Part shown: positions 10,501 through 19,165 of the stretch, in pieces
How the letters are laid out: every line of letters starts with the position of its first letter
How positions within the stretch are numbered: the first letter of the stretch is position 1
Source: Flavobacterium muglaense
Lineage (GTDB): Bacteria; Bacteroidota; Bacteroidia; Flavobacteriales; Flavobacteriaceae
NCBI RefSeq assembly: GCF_014305155.1
Contig: NZ_JACRUK010000008.1
Span: forward strand, 42,713-106,712
Direction of reading: 5' to 3'
DNA length: 64,000 nucleotides
Position numbers and translations under genes: made by a program
Notes under the pieces: generated by a model
What the model saw: only the letters and a program-made list of their open reading frames with translations
Databases searched by the model: none
Told to the model about the DNA's origin: nothing

Positions 10501-11596
10501 TGGAAAAGGTACCAAACTAAAAGCTGGAGATCATATCACAACCACTCAAAAACTATTTATTTATGGTCAAAAAGGAGACCGTTTTAAATGTGAAGACGAA
10601 AATGAATTTACAGTCACTATTGCTAAAACACCGGTTCTAAAACCGCATAACGACATTGCTTTATGCAATCAATACATTTTACCCGCTTTGGCAGAAGGTA
10701 ACTATTTTTCTGAACCACTTGGAACAGGTATTGCCTATAAAGCAGGTGATACTATTACAGAAAGTAAAACAATATATGTTTATGCTACAGCCACTAGTAA
10801 AGTAGGCTGTTACGCCGAAACCTCATTTGATATTACCATTTACCCACTACAAACTTTAGTTCTTGAGGACAAAGCTGTTTGTGTCGATTACGGTACAGGA
10901 GCCATCAATTCCCCAGCACTATTAGAATCAGGACTCGATCCAAAGCAGTTTATAGTAGATTGGTATTTTAATACAGAACTGGTAGGTACTGGCCCAACGC
11001 ACTCCACAACTATTTTAGGCTTGTATGATGTGGTTGTCACCAAAATTACTCCGGATACAGGAAGCGATTGCAGCTATTATCCCACTACTGTAAAAGTGAC
11101 AAAAACCAGTCCTGCTGTAGCAAAGATTACGGTCTCTGATGCTTTTACAGATGAAATAAATCTTGACATTATGGATGTTAGCGGTTTTGGCGATTATCTA
11201 TACCAGTTGGATGGCGAGGGGGAATACCAAGCTCATCCTTCTTTTGGGAACGTATCGTCAGGAGAGCACTATATTACTATAAAAGACAATAAAGGTAGTT
11301 GTACTGTGACAATATTAACAGCAATTGTATTGAAATACCCTAAACTTTTTACACCAAATAATGATGGGTTTAATGATTATTGGAACATTAGCGATTTAGC
11401 AACACAAACCAACTCAGTAGTAGCCATATTTGACAGATACGGGAAATTATTGAAGCAATTCAAGACCAATACTGTAGGTTGGGACGGCCGTTACAATAAT
11501 GCCGAATTGCCAAGTGAAGATTATTGGTTTACTGTTCAATACACCTTAGATGGTCAGGAAAAAATATTCAAGTCCCATTTTAGTCTAAAACGATAA
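7544..11596 (+). CDS. T9SS-exported repeat adhesin (choice-of-anchor L, type B C-terminal domain)
   Basis: A 1350-residue secreted protein. The start appears to be TTG at 7544, which gives the signal peptide MKNLYLLLFALFSYTAFCQ with no in-frame ATG close upstream. Residues about 20-270 resemble the choice-of-anchor L domain (SSRNADQLVQLLL, FDFLFASNEYGEYQCGFSDVFGFFLTD). An Ig/PKD-like part follows. Residues about 540-1105 hold eight units of about 70 residues with the pattern C..Y.LP.L..G.YY...G.G..L..GD.IT.T..IYIY....C..E..F...I, each with two Cys. The end (LFTPNNDGFNDYW to the C-terminus) is the gliding-motility-associated type B sorting domain used by the type IX secretion system. It is therefore probably exported and attached at the cell surface or released. 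Adhesion is inferred from architecture; ligand unknown. Confidence 0.88.
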   Translation: MKNLYLLLFALFSYTAFCQSITIDDSSRNADQLVQLLLGNSCTTTSNIGLSSPQSIAYFNNNSSSFPIKEGVIIRNGIAKYTEGQYNGNNMSSQVNTNSDLQLQAISNSTGQNTAITDVAYLEFDFVPMSSTFSFDFLFASNEYGEYQCGFSDVFGFFLTDLGTNVTTNLAIVPGTSDPISVKNIRDSNFNASCNSVNANLFSTSTVNSPSLSTLNMRGYTQILNASSAVIPNHSYRIRMVIGDANDSGYDSAVFLSSASFTTTIDLGPDQSICSSNTTKIQTGLTDPKYIHKWYKDGQLLATENSYELEVKSAGVYDVVINQLNSGCIIKDQIVFNELMINTPTNLTNCNQGLATYGYDLTQNNLTSLGVDTTKYEIAYYSNTADANLNRNAINTTDLSNYQSTGNETIYFKLKSKSDANWCDTLHSFNLVLENIASPKKPADLLFCDSPTGVDIKLTDNNSFILGGQDPKNYTINYYSTLEDAIANKNELSATYHITTGAKKIDVWIRMSSSTNSACYNINSFSITINPRPAVSALADVIECSSYILPLISFGDYYTLPNGNGIKLQAGDAITLSGTYYIYSGPDSNSCTNESSFNVNLISQYNVALNHCDYFQIPIPPVGQFYTKGGGPTGGGTTLNSGVKIYTSQTIYYYAEFGGSTCRDAAFDLNIMPLPDVDVLQNVSTCNSYSLPVLTNGKYYTGDQANGKLLSAGDIITSSQKIYIYNTDGSCSSQSVFQVIIIPQIKNETACGSYTLPKLAVAKYYTGPSGTGDVIASGTVLTKTTTVYTYAATSTTPNCTDNLAFTITIIPFPAVDQLNNVIRCISEPYFLPTLQNGTYFTKKNRGGKTLAPGDLITSTQTIYINNLQNGCANESSFKVEIRDLPKLTIITDVTSCKEFIIPTVVNGSFYSATGGKGRLIPPGEHITSTQTIYLYNQWPDLKTCAAENPVNINIIGLTVDKINDITVCDQYVLPELKIGEYFSSTGGKGTKLKAGDHITTTQKLFIYGQKGDRFKCEDENEFTVTIAKTPVLKPHNDIALCNQYILPALAEGNYFSEPLGTGIAYKAGDTITESKTIYVYATATSKVGCYAETSFDITIYPLQTLVLEDKAVCVDYGTGAINSPALLESGLDPKQFIVDWYFNTELVGTGPTHSTTILGLYDVVVTKITPDTGSDCSYYPTTVKVTKTSPAVAKITVSDAFTDEINLDIMDVSGFGDYLYQLDGEGEYQAHPSFGNVSSGEHYITIKDNKGSCTVTILTAIVLKYPKLFTPNNDGFNDYWNISDLATQTNSVVAIFDRYGKLLKQFKTNTVGWDGRYNNAELPSEDYWFTVQYTLDGQEKIFKSHFSLKR
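9160..10855 (+). repeat. Eight tandem Cys/YLP repeat units inside the T9SS protein
   Basis: Coding repeats of roughly 200-220 bases. Each unit starts with a Cys followed by YxLPxL (for example CNSYSLPVL, CGSYTLPKL, CDQYVLPEL, CNQYILPAL), continues with G.YYT/YFS and GD.IT.T..IYIY, and ends with a second Cys and SF.V.I. Units have diverged well beyond DNA identity, so the array is old. The two Cys per unit suggest one disulfide each. Confidence 0.75.
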
Positions 11597-11622
11597 TTGC
11601 TTGAGTAATTATCGTTTTATCT
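11587..11622. terminator. Bidirectional terminator overlapping the end of the T9SS gene
   Basis: AAAACGATAATT (11587-11598) pairs perfectly with AATTATCGTTTT (11607-11618). The left arm includes the stop codon of the T9SS protein gene. It also faces the end of the convergent kinase gene at 11644. Confidence 0.7.
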
Positions 11623-11643
11623 CATTTTTACAAGAATTACAAA

Positions 11644-12576
11644 TTATTTCCCTTTCAACCATTCAAACAATCGCTTGGCATCTTCTACTTTAAACAACTG
11701 GGTTCCGTCGTTCATAGTTGCTGCTGATCCGCATGCTACTCCCCAACGAATTACTTCTGATAAGTTTTTATTTTGCGAAAGCGCCCATACCATCCCCCCT
11801 ACCATACTATCTCCCGCACCTACAGTGCTTTTTTTAACTACATTAGGAGCTGGAACATAATCATAAGAATCCTTGGTTACTAAAACTGCTCCTTGTGGAC
11901 CAAGAGAAACAACTACGATTTCGGCACCGCCTTTTGCAATTATTTTTTTGGCTGCTTCGTTTACTTCTTCCATTTCTAGACTAGCTTCCCCCACAAGTTT
12001 TGCTAATTCACCTACATTGGGTTTGATTAAATAAACTCCCGTTTCTAATACTTTTTCTAAGGACGCTCCAGAGGTATCTGCAATGACTTTAGTTCCCGAC
12101 TTTTTAGCAAGTACGGCAATTTGTTTGTAAAAGTCTAGAGGTAAACCTTCGTTCAAGCTCCCACTCAGTACTAAAAAATGAGACGAAAAAGCTGCTGCTT
12201 TTTTCAGTATCGTATCGATCTCCTCTTCACTAATAACCGCTCCTGGAAACCCAAAACGGTATTGTGAATTGGTATTATCATCGACTGCCACAAAGCTTTC
12301 TCTGGTCCAGTTTTGTACTGCAATGGGATCAATAGCTACGGATTCTTTTACCAATAATTCTTTTATCATTTCTCCAGTAGGTCCTCCAGCCGTGAAAACA
12401 GCTAATGAGTCGCCGCCCAAACGAGAAATAGCTTTAGACACATTAATACCTCCACCACCTGCATCAAAGGATGGTTGTTGGCATCTTATTTTTTGTTCTG
12501 GAACTAATCCTGTAAAATGAGCACTTTTATCCAAAGCTGGATTTACAGTCAAGGTGATAATTTCGTGATTTTTCAT
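11644..12576 (-). CDS. PfkB-type 6-phosphofructokinase / hexose-phosphate kinase
   Basis: 310 residues, family PfkB, 1-phosphofructokinase/tagatose-6-phosphate kinase subgroup. The start TLTVNPALDKSAHFTGL and the sugar-binding GGGGINVSKAISRLGG are typical. The C-terminal ATP-binding and catalytic motif is STVGAGDSMVGGMVWAL, whose Asp is the catalytic base. It phosphorylates a sugar phosphate using ATP in the cytosol, most likely fructose-6-phosphate (Pfk-II like) or fructose-1-phosphate. No PTS or tagatose genes are adjacent to decide. It lies downstream of the ABC/M1 operon but is separated from it by a strong terminator, so it is probably transcribed alone. Confidence 0.85.
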   Translation of the reverse strand: MKNHEIITLTVNPALDKSAHFTGLVPEQKIRCQQPSFDAGGGGINVSKAISRLGGDSLAVFTAGGPTGEMIKELLVKESVAIDPIAVQNWTRESFVAVDDNTNSQYRFGFPGAVISEEEIDTILKKAAAFSSHFLVLSGSLNEGLPLDFYKQIAVLAKKSGTKVIADTSGASLEKVLETGVYLIKPNVGELAKLVGEASLEMEEVNEAAKKIIAKGGAEIVVVSLGPQGAVLVTKDSYDYVPAPNVVKKSTVGAGDSMVGGMVWALSQNKNLSEVIRWGVACGSAATMNDGTQLFKVEDAKRLFEWLKGK

Positions 12577-12636
12577 TTTATAAATTTAAGATTAAAAGGT
12601 ATAGTTTCAAAAAAATAATTGCCGATTTAAAAAACA

Positions 12637-12668
12637 AAAAAAGCGAAGAGTTTCCCCTTCGCTTTTTT
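12637..12668 (-). terminator. Terminator of the ABC transporter operon
   Basis: A perfect 12-bp stem AAAAAAGCGAAG (12637-12648) with CTTCGCTTTTTT (12657-12668) and an 8-base loop lies just after the stop codon of the permease/peptidase gene on the minus strand. Confidence 0.8.
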
Positions 12669-12684
12669 CACAAACCTGCATCAA

Positions 12685-15600
12685 CTACAACTTGCGCCTG
12701 TTATCATCTGAGTTCGTATCAATTAATTTATTATACGGATCAACCCCTACTTCTGTTGGTTTTACATCGACAATTATAGAAATTTTATTATCTATTTTAT
12801 CTATTTTGTACTTCTTTAAATGCAATTCTTTCTCCACTTTTTTATCCTTAACAGTCACTTCATTAAAAATTCCAATTTCAATATAGTCTTGCAATGGCAA
12901 TGAAGTAGTCGCAATCACGTCTCCTTTTTTCTTGAACGATAAGGTTTTACCTTTGGCATCTTTAAAAATTCGCTTACCCTGATCATCTGCCTTGTATTTA
13001 GCCACCTCAAATTCAATATCTACCTGATATTTCCCGTTGGCTAATTTCTTAGTAGTTGCATTTTTAACTCTATTATCATAAAGTGTGATCGTTTCAAACA
13101 TATCGTTTACAACATACTTTAATGAATCTGGAGTTGCTGCCTTTATCAACTCAACTAACTCTATCGAATTGGTGTACGGAGCCTCTTGATAACCCGCTTT
13201 TTGAATGTATGATTTCAAAACTCCATTCAGTTTTTGCTCGCCAATAAAATCACTTAATGCATAGAAAACCAGAGAACCTTTCCTGTAATGAATGTATTGC
13301 TGGTTTTCATTATACATCAAGGGTTTTTCTTTTTTAGCCTCATTAGTTCTTCCAGAGAGATACATATCCAGAGACACTTTTAAGAACTTACGCATTTTTG
13401 TTTTACCATAGTGATGCTCTAAAACTTTTAAGGAACTATATTCAGAAAGACTCTCGGACAACATAGTCACTCCTTGCACATTTGCTCCAACAACCTGATC
13501 TCCCCACCATTGATGTGCCACTTCATGCGAAACCACAGTAAAAGGATAATCAACTGCCTCTTGGTCATTATCATCCACAGAAGCAATAAACCCAATTCCT
13601 TCAGAAAAAGGTATTGTGTTCGAAAAAGATTGTGCAAACTCACCCAAGGTTCTAGGATATTCCATAACACGAACCTGCTTATGCTGGTAGGGACTGAAAT
13701 TAGTCGAGTAATAATCCAAAGATTTTTTTATCCCAGAAACCATCCTGTTCAAATTGAATTCATGCCCTTTATTGTAATAGATTTCAATATTTACATTGTT
13801 CCACTTATCTCTCTTAATTTCATATCTAGCCGAATTATAAGCATAGAAATTCAGCATTTTTTGGTCCATTTTGTAATGAAAATAATTTCTCCCGTCCTTT
13901 TTCCATTGCTTTTGCAAATAACCTGGCGCAATTGCTGTTTGATCACCTGAGGTACTAACAGTAGTTTCAAATGTTAACCAATCAGCATCATTGCTAATGT
14001 AGTTGTTTTTTCTTGCGATAGAATCCATAGGGCTTGCCATTCTTTCCTTAGGCTTAAGACCATACTTTTTTCGAACATCATCATCAGTTAACTCTCCTCT
14101 TTCGCTATATCCGATAGATGGAAAAGAACTATTATTGATAAAAGTTCCATTATAAATAACTGGCGAATTATTTTTAAACAAGGTATTCTCTTTATTTTTG
14201 ACTTCAAAGGACATAACTATCGAATCGCCAGGCAATAAAGGCTTAGCTAACTTGTAAATATTGAAATTATAAACCGAATCTTTAGAAACGAGTTGTGTTC
14301 CTTTTGCGAAAGCGATTTTAGTTTGAAAATTATTGTAATTGACAAAAATAGAGTCTATCCCTTTATTCGATTTGTTTTTCAAAACATAGGTCCCTTTCGC
14401 CAGAAAATCACGTTCCTCAGGAAACAGGTCTAAATCTATCTTAATATCTGTAATTCTAGGTTGTGCATATTTTTGATACTTTTTGTACTTTTTCTCCCAG
14501 TTCACCATTTCTTTTTCATGGTCTTGACTGGAAGTATATTCATTGACAACATTGTTTTGGTAATATAACGTACTCCCTAAGGCAACAAAGCCTATCAATG
14601 GCAATAGTATTAAAACAGTCATTTTTTTACCCATCCTTTGCTTAGCATCCGTCAATCTTGCTTTGGCTGATTGACCAACTCCCCTTGTCCAAAACAAAAG
14701 TGTAAGACCGAAAATTCCTAAACCAAATAGGAACCAATATCCTTTGTACAGGTAATACATAGGCAGTGTATTGCCATAACCATTCATATCTGAGTATTGA
14801 AAACCCGTATCGCTATTAAACCTAAAAACGTCTTGCTCCACTCCAATTTCTGGAATAAAAACCAAACCAATAGAGAGAATAAGTAAAACAAAGAAACCAA
14901 GTAAATAATTTTTGAAGAGCGTTTGAATAAAAAGTGCCAAAAAAGCCCAGATTACAAAGTGTACCAATTTAACAGCATACAATTCAAAAAGATAATGACC
15001 GATCTCAAAGTTAAAATAACCGTTATAACATTGTATCATAATCCCTCCAATCATGATGACGGCTAGTAACGCTACTTGCATTTTGATCAAGGCTAAAAAC
15101 TTAGAGAACAACAATACCCAGTTTGGTGTTGGTGTTACATCAATTAAATGATTCATTCTTGCGGTTACGCCTCGATGCACAAGTATACCCGCAAAAAGAA
15201 AAGTCAAAACATTAATAAAAAGTCCAAAAGCACCTCCTGGTATAGCTAGCATTTGCCAAGTCATTGGATACGTATTTGTACCAAAAATGGCACCCGCGCT
15301 TAACGATGTAAGCAATATAAATACCAGTCCTACAATGACGATACTAATAAAAATCCAGTTTTTAACAATGAATCTAAAATCTATCTTAGACAAATTCCAA
15401 GCTGTTTTTAAATTATGTTTAATCGAATAATCGAACTGTATGTTGGGTAAATTAATCCTTGTAATGCCACCAAAATTATTCTTGGTTACACGCTCTTCCT
15501 TTTTACTTTTCCCAAACGTCAAAGCTGTTTGTGTAAACGAAAAGTAACGATACAAGAGAACAAATACAATTAATGAAATACCTAAGCACAATAATCGGTT

Positions 15601-16335
15601 GTATACAATAATCCCTTCAAAAGGCAGTAAGTTCACATTTTTTTCGGCAACGGTCCAATATTGTGTGTAATAACTCAACGCTTCACTACCAAAAGGATCT
15701 AAGATTCCCGCGAGGTAACGATTATCTGCATCATTGGTAAAACTACTGATCATGCTTTGAACAAAAAGCAATAGAATAACCGCAATAAATCCTACCGAAA
15801 TATTTCGAGTTATCGTTACAATTGCAAATACAATCACTCCATAAAAAAATAAATTAGGGATAACGAAGATGAAATAAGCTTGCAAATACCCTATAATACT
15901 TACTGGTCCCAATAAACTTTGATTAATTCCTGGTAAATAAGACGCACAAAAAGCACCTAAACCGATACCCAAAACAACTAAAATCACAATGGTCAACGAA
16001 CTCAAGAATTTCCCCAATAAATAATCCATTTTTGTAAACGGATAGGAAAAAAGAATGGTGTGCATATTGTATTTAAAATCTCGGTAAATCGAAGCTCCAA
16101 CTATGGAAGGCAGTAAAAAGTAGGTCAATACAGAAAGTCCATTGATTATACCGTTCAAAGCAATAGGCGAATTAGCCAATTGATTGGAGGCAGTCGTGCT
16201 AGACATGCCATCAAAAAAGCCCAGATTAGTAGCCATCATTAACATCGATAGGACAAAAAATATCCCCATATAGATATAAAAAGTGGGGTTTTTAAACCAT
16301 CTTTTTAATTCAAAAGTAAATATAGTTCCTAACAT
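12685..16335 (-). CDS. ABC transporter permease fused to an M1-family aminopeptidase domain
   Basis: 1216 residues. The N-terminal half (about 1-580) is an ABC-2 type permease with a dozen or more hydrophobic helices in two sets. The C-terminal half is an extracytoplasmic M1 metallopeptidase-like domain. Its zinc motif HEVAHQWWGDQ lies near residue 935, followed by LSESLSEY, which would supply the third zinc ligand. The Glu comes after 19 intervening residues rather than the usual 18. VMEYP resembles the M1 GAMEN strand. This fusion is widespread in Bacteroidota; its substrate is not established. The gene overlaps the upstream ATPase gene by 7 bases, so the two proteins are translated together and form one transporter. 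A peptide-processing exporter is one reading, but that is inference. Confidence 0.88.
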   Translation of the reverse strand: MLGTIFTFELKRWFKNPTFYIYMGIFFVLSMLMMATNLGFFDGMSSTTASNQLANSPIALNGIINGLSVLTYFLLPSIVGASIYRDFKYNMHTILFSYPFTKMDYLLGKFLSSLTIVILVVLGIGLGAFCASYLPGINQSLLGPVSIIGYLQAYFIFVIPNLFFYGVIVFAIVTITRNISVGFIAVILLLFVQSMISSFTNDADNRYLAGILDPFGSEALSYYTQYWTVAEKNVNLLPFEGIIVYNRLLCLGISLIVFVLLYRYFSFTQTALTFGKSKKEERVTKNNFGGITRINLPNIQFDYSIKHNLKTAWNLSKIDFRFIVKNWIFISIVIVGLVFILLTSLSAGAIFGTNTYPMTWQMLAIPGGAFGLFINVLTFLFAGILVHRGVTARMNHLIDVTPTPNWVLLFSKFLALIKMQVALLAVIMIGGIMIQCYNGYFNFEIGHYLFELYAVKLVHFVIWAFLALFIQTLFKNYLLGFFVLLILSIGLVFIPEIGVEQDVFRFNSDTGFQYSDMNGYGNTLPMYYLYKGYWFLFGLGIFGLTLLFWTRGVGQSAKARLTDAKQRMGKKMTVLILLPLIGFVALGSTLYYQNNVVNEYTSSQDHEKEMVNWEKKYKKYQKYAQPRITDIKIDLDLFPEERDFLAKGTYVLKNKSNKGIDSIFVNYNNFQTKIAFAKGTQLVSKDSVYNFNIYKLAKPLLPGDSIVMSFEVKNKENTLFKNNSPVIYNGTFINNSSFPSIGYSERGELTDDDVRKKYGLKPKERMASPMDSIARKNNYISNDADWLTFETTVSTSGDQTAIAPGYLQKQWKKDGRNYFHYKMDQKMLNFYAYNSARYEIKRDKWNNVNIEIYYNKGHEFNLNRMVSGIKKSLDYYSTNFSPYQHKQVRVMEYPRTLGEFAQSFSNTIPFSEGIGFIASVDDNDQEAVDYPFTVVSHEVAHQWWGDQVVGANVQGVTMLSESLSEYSSLKVLEHHYGKTKMRKFLKVSLDMYLSGRTNEAKKEKPLMYNENQQYIHYRKGSLVFYALSDFIGEQKLNGVLKSYIQKAGYQEAPYTNSIELVELIKAATPDSLKYVVNDMFETITLYDNRVKNATTKKLANGKYQVDIEFEVAKYKADDQGKRIFKDAKGKTLSFKKKGDVIATTSLPLQDYIEIGIFNEVTVKDKKVEKELHLKKYKIDKIDNKISIIVDVKPTEVGVDPYNKLIDTNSDDNRRKL

Positions 16336-17213
16336 AATATCGAGTCGTTTTTAAGTGCTACAAAATACACGTCTTCTAGTTGAGGCGCAACAGCAACAAA
16401 GCTTTCATTAGGTTGCTCCTTACTGTAAACTCTAATATTCAAGCTATTATCTTGATTATAATTTGATGAAATAACATTGAAGTCCGTTTCATATTGTTCT
16501 AGTCCTTCTCGCTCAATAACTTTAGTCCAGATTTGCCCATTCAAAGCATCAGTAGTTGATTGTGGTGTACCTTGAGTTAAAATTTTTCCCCCATTCAAAA
16601 TGGCTATTTCATTACATAGTTCTTTGACATCATCCACAATATGGGTTGAAAAAATAACAGTATGATTGGTCCCTATTTCACGCAACACATTTAAAAAACG
16701 ATGTCTTTCGGCAGGATCTAATCCAGCTGTTGGTTCATCTACAATAATTAACTTGGGGTTATTCAATAACAATTGAGCAATTCCAAAACGTTGTTTCATA
16801 CCGCCCGAATATCCATTTACATCCTTCATACGTACTTCATACAAATTAGTCACTTCTAAAACTTGTTTTACAATTGTAGCTCTTTCCGTTTTGGATGCTA
16901 TACCTTTCAATTGTGCAAAATAGTGTAATAAGTCTTCTGCTGACATACTGGGATAAACGCCAAATTCTTGTGGCAAGTAGCCTAGAATTTTACGCAATTC
17001 CATTTGATCTTTTAAAGTATTAATCCCATCAAACTCAATCATACCTGAATCTGGTTTTTGCAAAGTTGCAATTGTACGCATCAAGGAAGATTTACCCGCT
17101 CCATTGGGACCCAAAAGTCCAAACATTCCTGTTCCAATTTCGAGATTTAAATTATCCAAGGCTTTTACACCATTTTTATAGGTCTTACTTAGGTTTGTAA
17201 TTTTGAGTTTCAT
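16329..17213 (-). CDS. ABC transporter ATP-binding protein
   Basis: 294 residues, ABC-2/CcmA-like ATPase. Walker A is GPNGAGKSS (about residue 35), the Q-loop GYLPQEFGVYP, the signature YSGGMKQR, Walker B LIIVDEPTAGLDP and the switch His in FSTHIVDD. It would power the fused permease/peptidase encoded immediately downstream with a 7-base overlap. The C-terminal region after residue 220 is the extra domain typical of drug, lipid or antibiotic exporters of this class. Start at ATG 17213 (MKLKITNLSKTYKNG) is canonical. It is the first gene of the operon; no clear promoter sequence was identified in the 165-base gap before thiL, which is divergent. Confidence 0.93.
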   Translation of the reverse strand: MKLKITNLSKTYKNGVKALDNLNLEIGTGMFGLLGPNGAGKSSLMRTIATLQKPDSGMIEFDGINTLKDQMELRKILGYLPQEFGVYPSMSAEDLLHYFAQLKGIASKTERATIVKQVLEVTNLYEVRMKDVNGYSGGMKQRFGIAQLLLNNPKLIIVDEPTAGLDPAERHRFLNVLREIGTNHTVIFSTHIVDDVKELCNEIAILNGGKILTQGTPQSTTDALNGQIWTKVIEREGLEQYETDFNVISSNYNQDNSLNIRVYSKEQPNESFVAVAPQLEDVYFVALKNDSILC

Positions 17214-17350
17214 GCTAATTTGTTTTTTTGGTTTAATAGTAAGTAGACGCTTTACTATAAACGTTACAGTTTTTTCAATAAAACGGCATAAATAATCCTA
17301 CAAAACACAAAATTCATCAAAAGTCAAAATTAACAACCTAATTATCTTCG

Positions 17351-17358
17351 TACCTTTG
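17351..17358 (+). promoter_or_regulatory. Candidate -7 element for thiL
   Basis: TACCTTTG matches TAnnTTTG, 20 bases before the thiL ATG. No TTG is found at the right distance upstream, so it is only a half match. Confidence 0.4.
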
Positions 17359-17378
17359 CTACTTTAAAAACAAACATA

Positions 17379-18425
17379 ATGATTGAAGATAAAAACCCAC
17401 AACGCACTAGCATAGCTCAATTAGGAGAATTTGGATTGATAGACCATTTGACAAAAAACTTTGAAATCACCCAAGCATCTACCTTAAAAAGCATCGGTGA
17501 TGATGCTGCTGTACTGGACTTTAAGGATAAAAAAGTCGTAGTATCAACTGATTTATTGATCGAAGGCGTCCATTTTGATTTGGCTTATATGCCATTGAAA
17601 CATTTAGGGTATAAAGCTGTAGTTGTAAACGTATCTGATATTTGTGCTATGAATGCCAAAGCTACTCAAATCACAGTTTCGGTAGCCGTATCCAATCGTT
17701 TCCCTCTAGAGGCATTAGAGGAATTATTTGAAGGAATCACACATGCCGCAGCCGAATATAAAGTTGACGTAATAGGCGGTGACACCACCTCATCTCAAAA
17801 AGGATTAATCATTAGTATTACTGCAATAGGCGAAGCTAACGAAGAAGAAATAGTGTATAGAAATGGCGCTAAAGAAACCGATTTATTAGTGGTAACTGGT
17901 GATATTGGAGCTGCTTATATGGGATTGCAAGTACTGGAAAGAGAGAAACAAGTATTTCAAGTCAACCCTAACTCTCAACCAGACTTAGACGCTTATACTT
18001 ATTTAATTGAGCGTCAATTGAAGCCAGAAGCGCGCAAGGACGTTCGTACTTTATTACACGCTTTAGAAATAAAACCAACATCTATGATCGATATTTCGGA
18101 TGGTTTATCATCAGAGATTATGCATTTGTGCAAGCAATCTAATGTAGGTTGTAATTTATACGAAGACAAGTTGCCTCTTGATCCACAATTGATCAGTGTA
18201 TGCGAAGAATTTGATATTGACAGTACAACGGTCGCAATCAATGGCGGTGAGGATTATGAATTGCTATTCACGATTGCCATGGACGATTTTGAAAAAATAA
18301 AAGCAAATCCAAATTTTTCGATCATTGGACACATGGTTCAAGCTAGCGAAGGAATCCATTTAGTTACTAGAGCCAATACACGAATTCCGCTAAAAGCTAG
18401 AGGCTGGGACGCCATAAAAGAATAA
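17379..18425 (+). CDS. thiL: Thiamine-phosphate kinase
   Basis: 348 residues, AIR synthase-related (PurM-like) fold. It starts with a GEFGLIDHLTK segment. The metal and nucleotide residues are in SIGDDAAVLD, STDLLIEGVHFDLAYMP, VIGGDTTSS and MIDISDGLSSEIMHL, with NGGEDYELLFT near the end; all are typical of ThiL. It phosphorylates thiamine monophosphate to the pyrophosphate cofactor in the cytosol. No other thi gene is adjacent. It seems monocistronic, bounded by the divergent ABC operon and a strong terminator. Confidence 0.95.
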   Translation: MIEDKNPQRTSIAQLGEFGLIDHLTKNFEITQASTLKSIGDDAAVLDFKDKKVVVSTDLLIEGVHFDLAYMPLKHLGYKAVVVNVSDICAMNAKATQITVSVAVSNRFPLEALEELFEGITHAAAEYKVDVIGGDTTSSQKGLIISITAIGEANEEEIVYRNGAKETDLLVVTGDIGAAYMGLQVLEREKQVFQVNPNSQPDLDAYTYLIERQLKPEARKDVRTLLHALEIKPTSMIDISDGLSSEIMHLCKQSNVGCNLYEDKLPLDPQLISVCEEFDIDSTTVAINGGEDYELLFTIAMDDFEKIKANPNFSIIGHMVQASEGIHLVTRANTRIPLKARGWDAIKE

Positions 18426-18430
18426 AAAAC

Positions 18431-18465
18431 AAAAAAGCGACATGTACAAAATGTCGCTTTTTTTA
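18431..18465. terminator. Bidirectional terminator after thiL
   Basis: A perfect 13-bp stem AAAAAAGCGACAT (18431-18443) with ATGTCGCTTTTTT (18451-18463) and a 7-base loop lies between convergent thiL and the response regulator gene. Confidence 0.85.
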
Positions 18466-18470
18466 TGAGT

Positions 18471-19163
18471 TTAAAACAATAACCCTATTTTCCTAGCTTC
18501 TCGTACCAGATCGATATCGCTACCACTGGTTATTTTTAAAAGCGCTTTGAGATTTAGTTTTCTAGCTTCAATTGCTTTTAATGATATAGGTATGTATTGC
18601 GGTATATCTGCCGCTTTGGTTCCTTTGGATAAATGAAAAAGAATTTGCTTGTCAAACAAATCAATTTCAATGTCGTTTTCATGTGATTCTAGCATTTCAA
18701 GAACCGATTTACTATAATAAAATTCGTTTTTAATTACTTTATTAAATGCAAATAGTAACTCATCAAAAGTCAAATCGTTTTTTATCACCAAACCGTTTGG
18801 GTTGATCGTACTTATAATTGTTTTGATTTTTAAAAACTCCGTAAACATGGTTAGCAAAATAATTTTGCAATTGGGCATCTGTTCCAAAATTAATTTTGCC
18901 AAATCCTCTCCTGAATATAGGTTTTTCTCTTCGTATGAAGGCATGCTGATATCAAAAAAAACAATATCAAACACAATTGAATCTGTATTTGTAATTAAAT
19001 GATATCCTGACTCGCAATCCTTAGCCTCATAGATAACAAACTCAAATTTTTCTGGTTTGTATCGTGTTATAGCATTTTTATATCCTTGAATGATAAAAGG
19101 ATGATCATCAACAATAAGAATATTCATTTTGGTTTTTTCAATGAAAACAGATTCGGGTGTCAT
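18471..19163 (-). CDS. NarL/LuxR-type response regulator
   Basis: 230 residues, or 218 if translation begins at the internal ATG (19127, MNILIVDDHPF), where the receiver domain begins. Receiver: acidic pair DD in VDDHP, phospho-acceptor Asp in FDIVFFDISMP, Thr in LLTMF, Lys in LVIKNDL. The C-terminal part (about residues 170-225) resembles a HTH LuxR domain but is divergent: FDKQILFHLSKGTKAADIPQYIPISLKAIEARKLNLKALL keeps the pattern of LxxxxAxxxxxSxxTVxxH. It starts 2 bases after the stop of the sensor kinase gene, so the two are coupled and almost certainly cognate. Such pairs in Bacteroidota act as transcription regulators; targets are unknown. Confidence 0.88.
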   Translation of the reverse strand: MTPESVFIEKTKMNILIVDDHPFIIQGYKNAITRYKPEKFEFVIYEAKDCESGYHLITNTDSIVFDIVFFDISMPSYEEKNLYSGEDLAKLILEQMPNCKIILLTMFTEFLKIKTIISTINPNGLVIKNDLTFDELLFAFNKVIKNEFYYSKSVLEMLESHENDIEIDLFDKQILFHLSKGTKAADIPQYIPISLKAIEARKLNLKALLKITSGSDIDLVREARKIGLLF

Positions 19164-19165
19164 TT

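Noticed and set aside
13474..13950. 158-codon plus-strand frame inside the ABC/M1 gene
   Set aside because: It is antisense to the highly conserved peptidase domain, including the zinc motif, so it is a reading-frame shadow.
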